Shown here piece by piece: positions 62,454 to 64,000 of a stretch of DNA of 64,000 nt. A program made the translations under genes and the position numbers. The DNA comes from PALSA-612 sp963773055 (GTDB taxonomy: Bacteria > Actinomycetota > Thermoleophilia > Gaiellales > Gaiellaceae): positions 1,488,001 through 1,552,000 of the forward strand of contig CAVYZL010000006.1 in assembly GCA_963773055.1 (NCBI GenBank), given 5' to 3'. The notes under the pieces were generated by a model. It saw only the letters and a program-made list of their open reading frames with translations. It did not search any database and was not told where the DNA came from. Every line of letters starts with the position of its first letter. Position 1 is the stretch's first letter.

Positions 62454-63070
62454 CGCTCGACCAGCGCCCGCAGGCCGTCGAGGTCGTAGGACAGCCCGCC
62501 CGCCTGGAGCTTCGCCCGCTTCTCGCGCTCACGCTCGGCGCGCTCGCGGGCTGCCGCCAGCACCTCGTCGACGCGCGCCTGCGGGACGACGACGGCGCCA
62601 TCCGCGTCGAGCACGACGACGTCGCCCTGGTTGATCGTCGCGCCGGCGACCGTGACCGGAACGCCGATCTCGCCCGGAGTCGTCTTCGCGGCGCCGCTCA
62701 CGCGGACGTAGCGCGACCAGATCGGCAGGCCGAGCTCTGCGAGCTCCTCCACGTCGCGGACGGCCGCGTCGACGAGCAACGCCGCGACGCCCTTCACCTG
62801 CGCCTGCGTCGCGATCAGCTCGCCGACGAGCGCGACAGGCGCCGGCTCCGGCATCGTCAGGACGAGCACCTCGCCGGCCTCCGCCTCCGCGACGGCCGCG
62901 TGCACCATCAGGTTGTCGTTCTGCGCGCAGCGCACGGTGCGCGCGGGCCCGGCAGCGCGAGATCCGGGCACGACCTGGACGAGCGGCACGTCGACGACCG
63001 GCGAGCGGGCAGCCGCCTCGTGCACGGTCGCCGACCCGAGCCTGGCCAGCTCGGCGTAGACGTCGGTCAC
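62450..63070 (-). CDS. RraA/LigK-like 4-carboxy-4-hydroxy-2-oxoadipate aldolase family protein
   Basis: 206 residues of the class II pyruvate aldolase/RraA family (PF03737). It has SATVHEAAARSP, GPARTVRCAQNDNLMVHAAVAEA, VGELIATQAQVKGVAALLVDAAVRDVEEL with the Arg-Asp pair that binds metal and pyruvate, and GDVVVLDADGAVVVP. In the protocatechuate 4,5-cleavage and gallate routes the homologue LigK/GalC yields pyruvate and oxaloacetate. The regulator RraA shares the fold, but the genomic context favours the aldolase. The GTG start at 63070 overlaps the upstream stop. Confidence 0.87.
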   Translation of the reverse strand: MTDVYAELARLGSATVHEAAARSPVVDVPLVQVVPGSRAAGPARTVRCAQNDNLMVHAAVAEAEAGEVLVLTMPEPAPVALVGELIATQAQVKGVAALLVDAAVRDVEELAELGLPIWSRYVRVSGAAKTTPGEIGVPVTVAGATINQGDVVVLDADGAVVVPQARVDEVLAAARERAEREREKRAKLQAGGLSYDLDGLRALVER

Positions 63071-63778
63071 AGCGCGTCCACGACCTGCGGCGTCACGCGC
63101 ATGAACGCCTCCGCGAACTTGATCGACGCGTTCCCGGACGACCGCCGCGCGTGGTTTCCTCGCTGCTCGGCGCGCTGGTCGTAGTACGTCCGGAGGTAGG
63201 CCTGCGCCTTCATCTCCTCCATCGCCGCTCGCTTCTGCTCGATCACGGCCGTGATGTCGACGAACGTCGTCGGCGTGAAGTTGCAGAGCTCCGGCTGGTG
63301 CGGCTCGAACAGGAGCAGCTCGGGCGGGTCGATCGTCTCGAACGCGCTCGCGACACCCGCGCCCGCGGCGAGCGCGCGCGCCCGCTCGACGGCATGGAAC
63401 GTGATCGCGTGATCCGGGTTGAACGGGTCGCGGTCCGTGTGCGTGACGAGGACGTCGGGCTTTGTGGCTCCGGATCCGGTCGCCGAGCGCGATCAGCGCC
63501 TCGGCCCCGATCTCGAGGGGGTAGTCGCCGAGATCGAGGCATTCGAAGGTCGCGCCGAGCGCGGCCGCCGCGCGCTCCGCCTCGCCGTGACGGATCTCCT
63601 TCACGCGCTCGACCGTCTGCCCGGCCTCCTTCCAGAGCTCGCCCGACTCGCCCTGCTCGCCGTAGGAGAGAGCGAGCACGAGCGCCTCGCCGCCGGTCGA
63701 GGTCGTGACGGCGATCGCACCGCCGGCGCGCCAGACGAAGTCGGCGCTGTGCGCTCCTACGACGAGAAGCTTCCTCAC
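63067..63778 (-). CDS. PIG-L/LmbE-family protein (GalB-like), one frameshift
   Basis: About 237 residues of the zinc-dependent PIG-L family. Motif 1 is VVGAHSADFVWRAGG (AHPDD replaced by AHSAD), followed by YGEQGESGELWKEAG. An extra base in a TTT run near 63462 breaks the frame; the second part has VLVTHTDRDPFNPDHAIT with the HxxD/H zinc motif and ETIDPPELLLFEPHQP. In Pseudomonas putida, GalB of this family hydrates 4-carboxy-2-hydroxymuconate in gallate breakdown; with LigK downstream, that is a good hypothesis here. A deacetylase is the alternative. Confidence 0.82.
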
Positions 63779-64000
63779 GCGTCGCCGGCCAGCCGCCGCG
63801 AGTGGACGACGATCATCTCGCGCACCTCGTCCTCGTCGAACGCGGCCTCGAGCAGCCGGTCGGCCCAGATTGCGAGCCCATCCTCGACGGCCGGGTAGTC
63901 GGGGTTCCCACAGTCGCTGGAGAAGATGGTTCGCTCGACGCCGACCGCGCGCACGCCGTCGAACACGTGCTCCCAGGTCGTCTTGCCGCTGTGCGGCGTC
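63775..64000 (-). CDS. Amidohydrolase-like protein (DUF6282 type), 5' part outside window
   Basis: The last 75 residues of a protein running in from beyond base 64000. The visible end reads GVRAVGVERTIFSSDCGNP, DYPAVEDGLAIWADRLLEA and DEDEVREMIVVHSRRLAGD, which matches the closing beta-alpha unit of metal-dependent amidohydrolases with the metal-binding Asp in FSSDCG. The stop overlaps the PIG-L start by four bases, making it the first visible gene of the operon. LigJ-like hydratase or a DUF6282 member are both possible. Confidence 0.68.
   Translation of the reverse strand, partial: TPHSGKTTWEHVFDGVRAVGVERTIFSSDCGNPDYPAVEDGLAIWADRLLEAAFDEDEVREMIVVHSRRLAGDA

Noticed and set aside
59416..62601. 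A single 1061-codon minus-strand frame joining dioxygenase, MetF and demethylase parts
   Set aside because: It is produced by high GC and the frameshift in metF. The real genes lie in different frames, each with its own start and four-base overlaps.
1..64000. Prophage, IS element or integrase gene
   Set aside because: No transposase, recombinase, capsid or terminase signature was found on either strand.

Overview
The window is 64 kb of very GC-rich DNA with many GTG and TTG starts and genes packed on both strands. The gene set suggests an actinobacterium, most likely a deep-branching soil or sediment lineage such as Thermoleophilia (Gaiellales/Solirubrobacterales). It includes LuxR-type AAA regulators, several class III nucleotidyl cyclase fusions, LLM F420-type oxidoreductase, DUF2339, DUF4239 and DUF4242 proteins, and NHEJ ligase and polymerase genes. 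The taxonomic placement is inference from gene content; there is no rRNA in the window. About fifteen genes are broken by single-base frameshifts, several in short homopolymers, while neighbouring genes are intact. This looks more like residual long-read indel error in a metagenome assembly than true gene decay. I annotate those genes as one locus each and give the approximate break points.

Layout. 1-18.4 kb: a truncated LuxR/AAA regulator, LtrA, YjbR, a phosphotriesterase-family hydrolase, a ferritin-like protein, a secreted beta-helix protein, a large cyclase-AAA-TPR regulator, tRNA-Ala, a winged-helix protein, a methyltransferase, an LLM oxidoreductase, an MBL hydrolase, membrane proteins, a cytochrome c and a HAD phosphatase. 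18.5-36.6 kb: mostly housekeeping. This holds serS, a DUF2339 membrane protein, tRNA-Ser(TGA), flavin reductase, a cupin-cyclase fusion, fabF, a split LigD-type NHEJ pair, rhodanese, tyrA plus chorismate mutase, a polar amino-acid ABC transporter, a GroES-like protein, tRNA-Ser(GCT) and tRNA-Ser(CGA).

36.6-41.4 kb is an accessory region. Downstream of the intact tRNA-Ser(CGA) lie three degenerate copies of that tRNA's 3' part. They separate short segments that each hold one or two cargo genes: a hydrolase-cyclase fusion, a GNAT acetyltransferase, and a CHRD protein with an isochorismatase-family hydrolase. A smaller version of the same arrangement follows tRNA-Ser(TGA) at 21.9-22.5 kb. A sequence block of roughly 80-100 bp recurs just 3' of three of these tRNA ends. 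I read this as nested scars or cassettes of a tRNA-Ser-targeting integrative element whose integrase is no longer in the window.

41.5-64 kb is catabolic. It holds protocatechuate 3,4-dioxygenase (pcaHG) and a MetE-like methyltransferase; a six-gene minus-strand operon (51.9 to 44.7 kb); a second copy of the phosphohistidine subunit at 57.4 kb after a LuxR regulator; and a strictly overlapping minus-strand operon (64.0 to 59.3 kb). The six-gene operon pairs a split PEP-synthase-like dikinase (phenylphosphate-synthase-like architecture) with a biotin carrier protein, a carboxyltransferase, a HAD phosphatase and a benzoylformate-decarboxylase-like ThDP enzyme. The last operon encodes an amidohydrolase-like protein, a PIG-L/GalB-like hydratase, an RraA/LigK-like aldolase, an extradiol-type VOC dioxygenase, MetF and a LigM-like tetrahydrofolate-dependent O-demethylase. 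Together they point to catabolism of methoxylated lignin-derived aromatics with recovery of the C1 unit through tetrahydrofolate.
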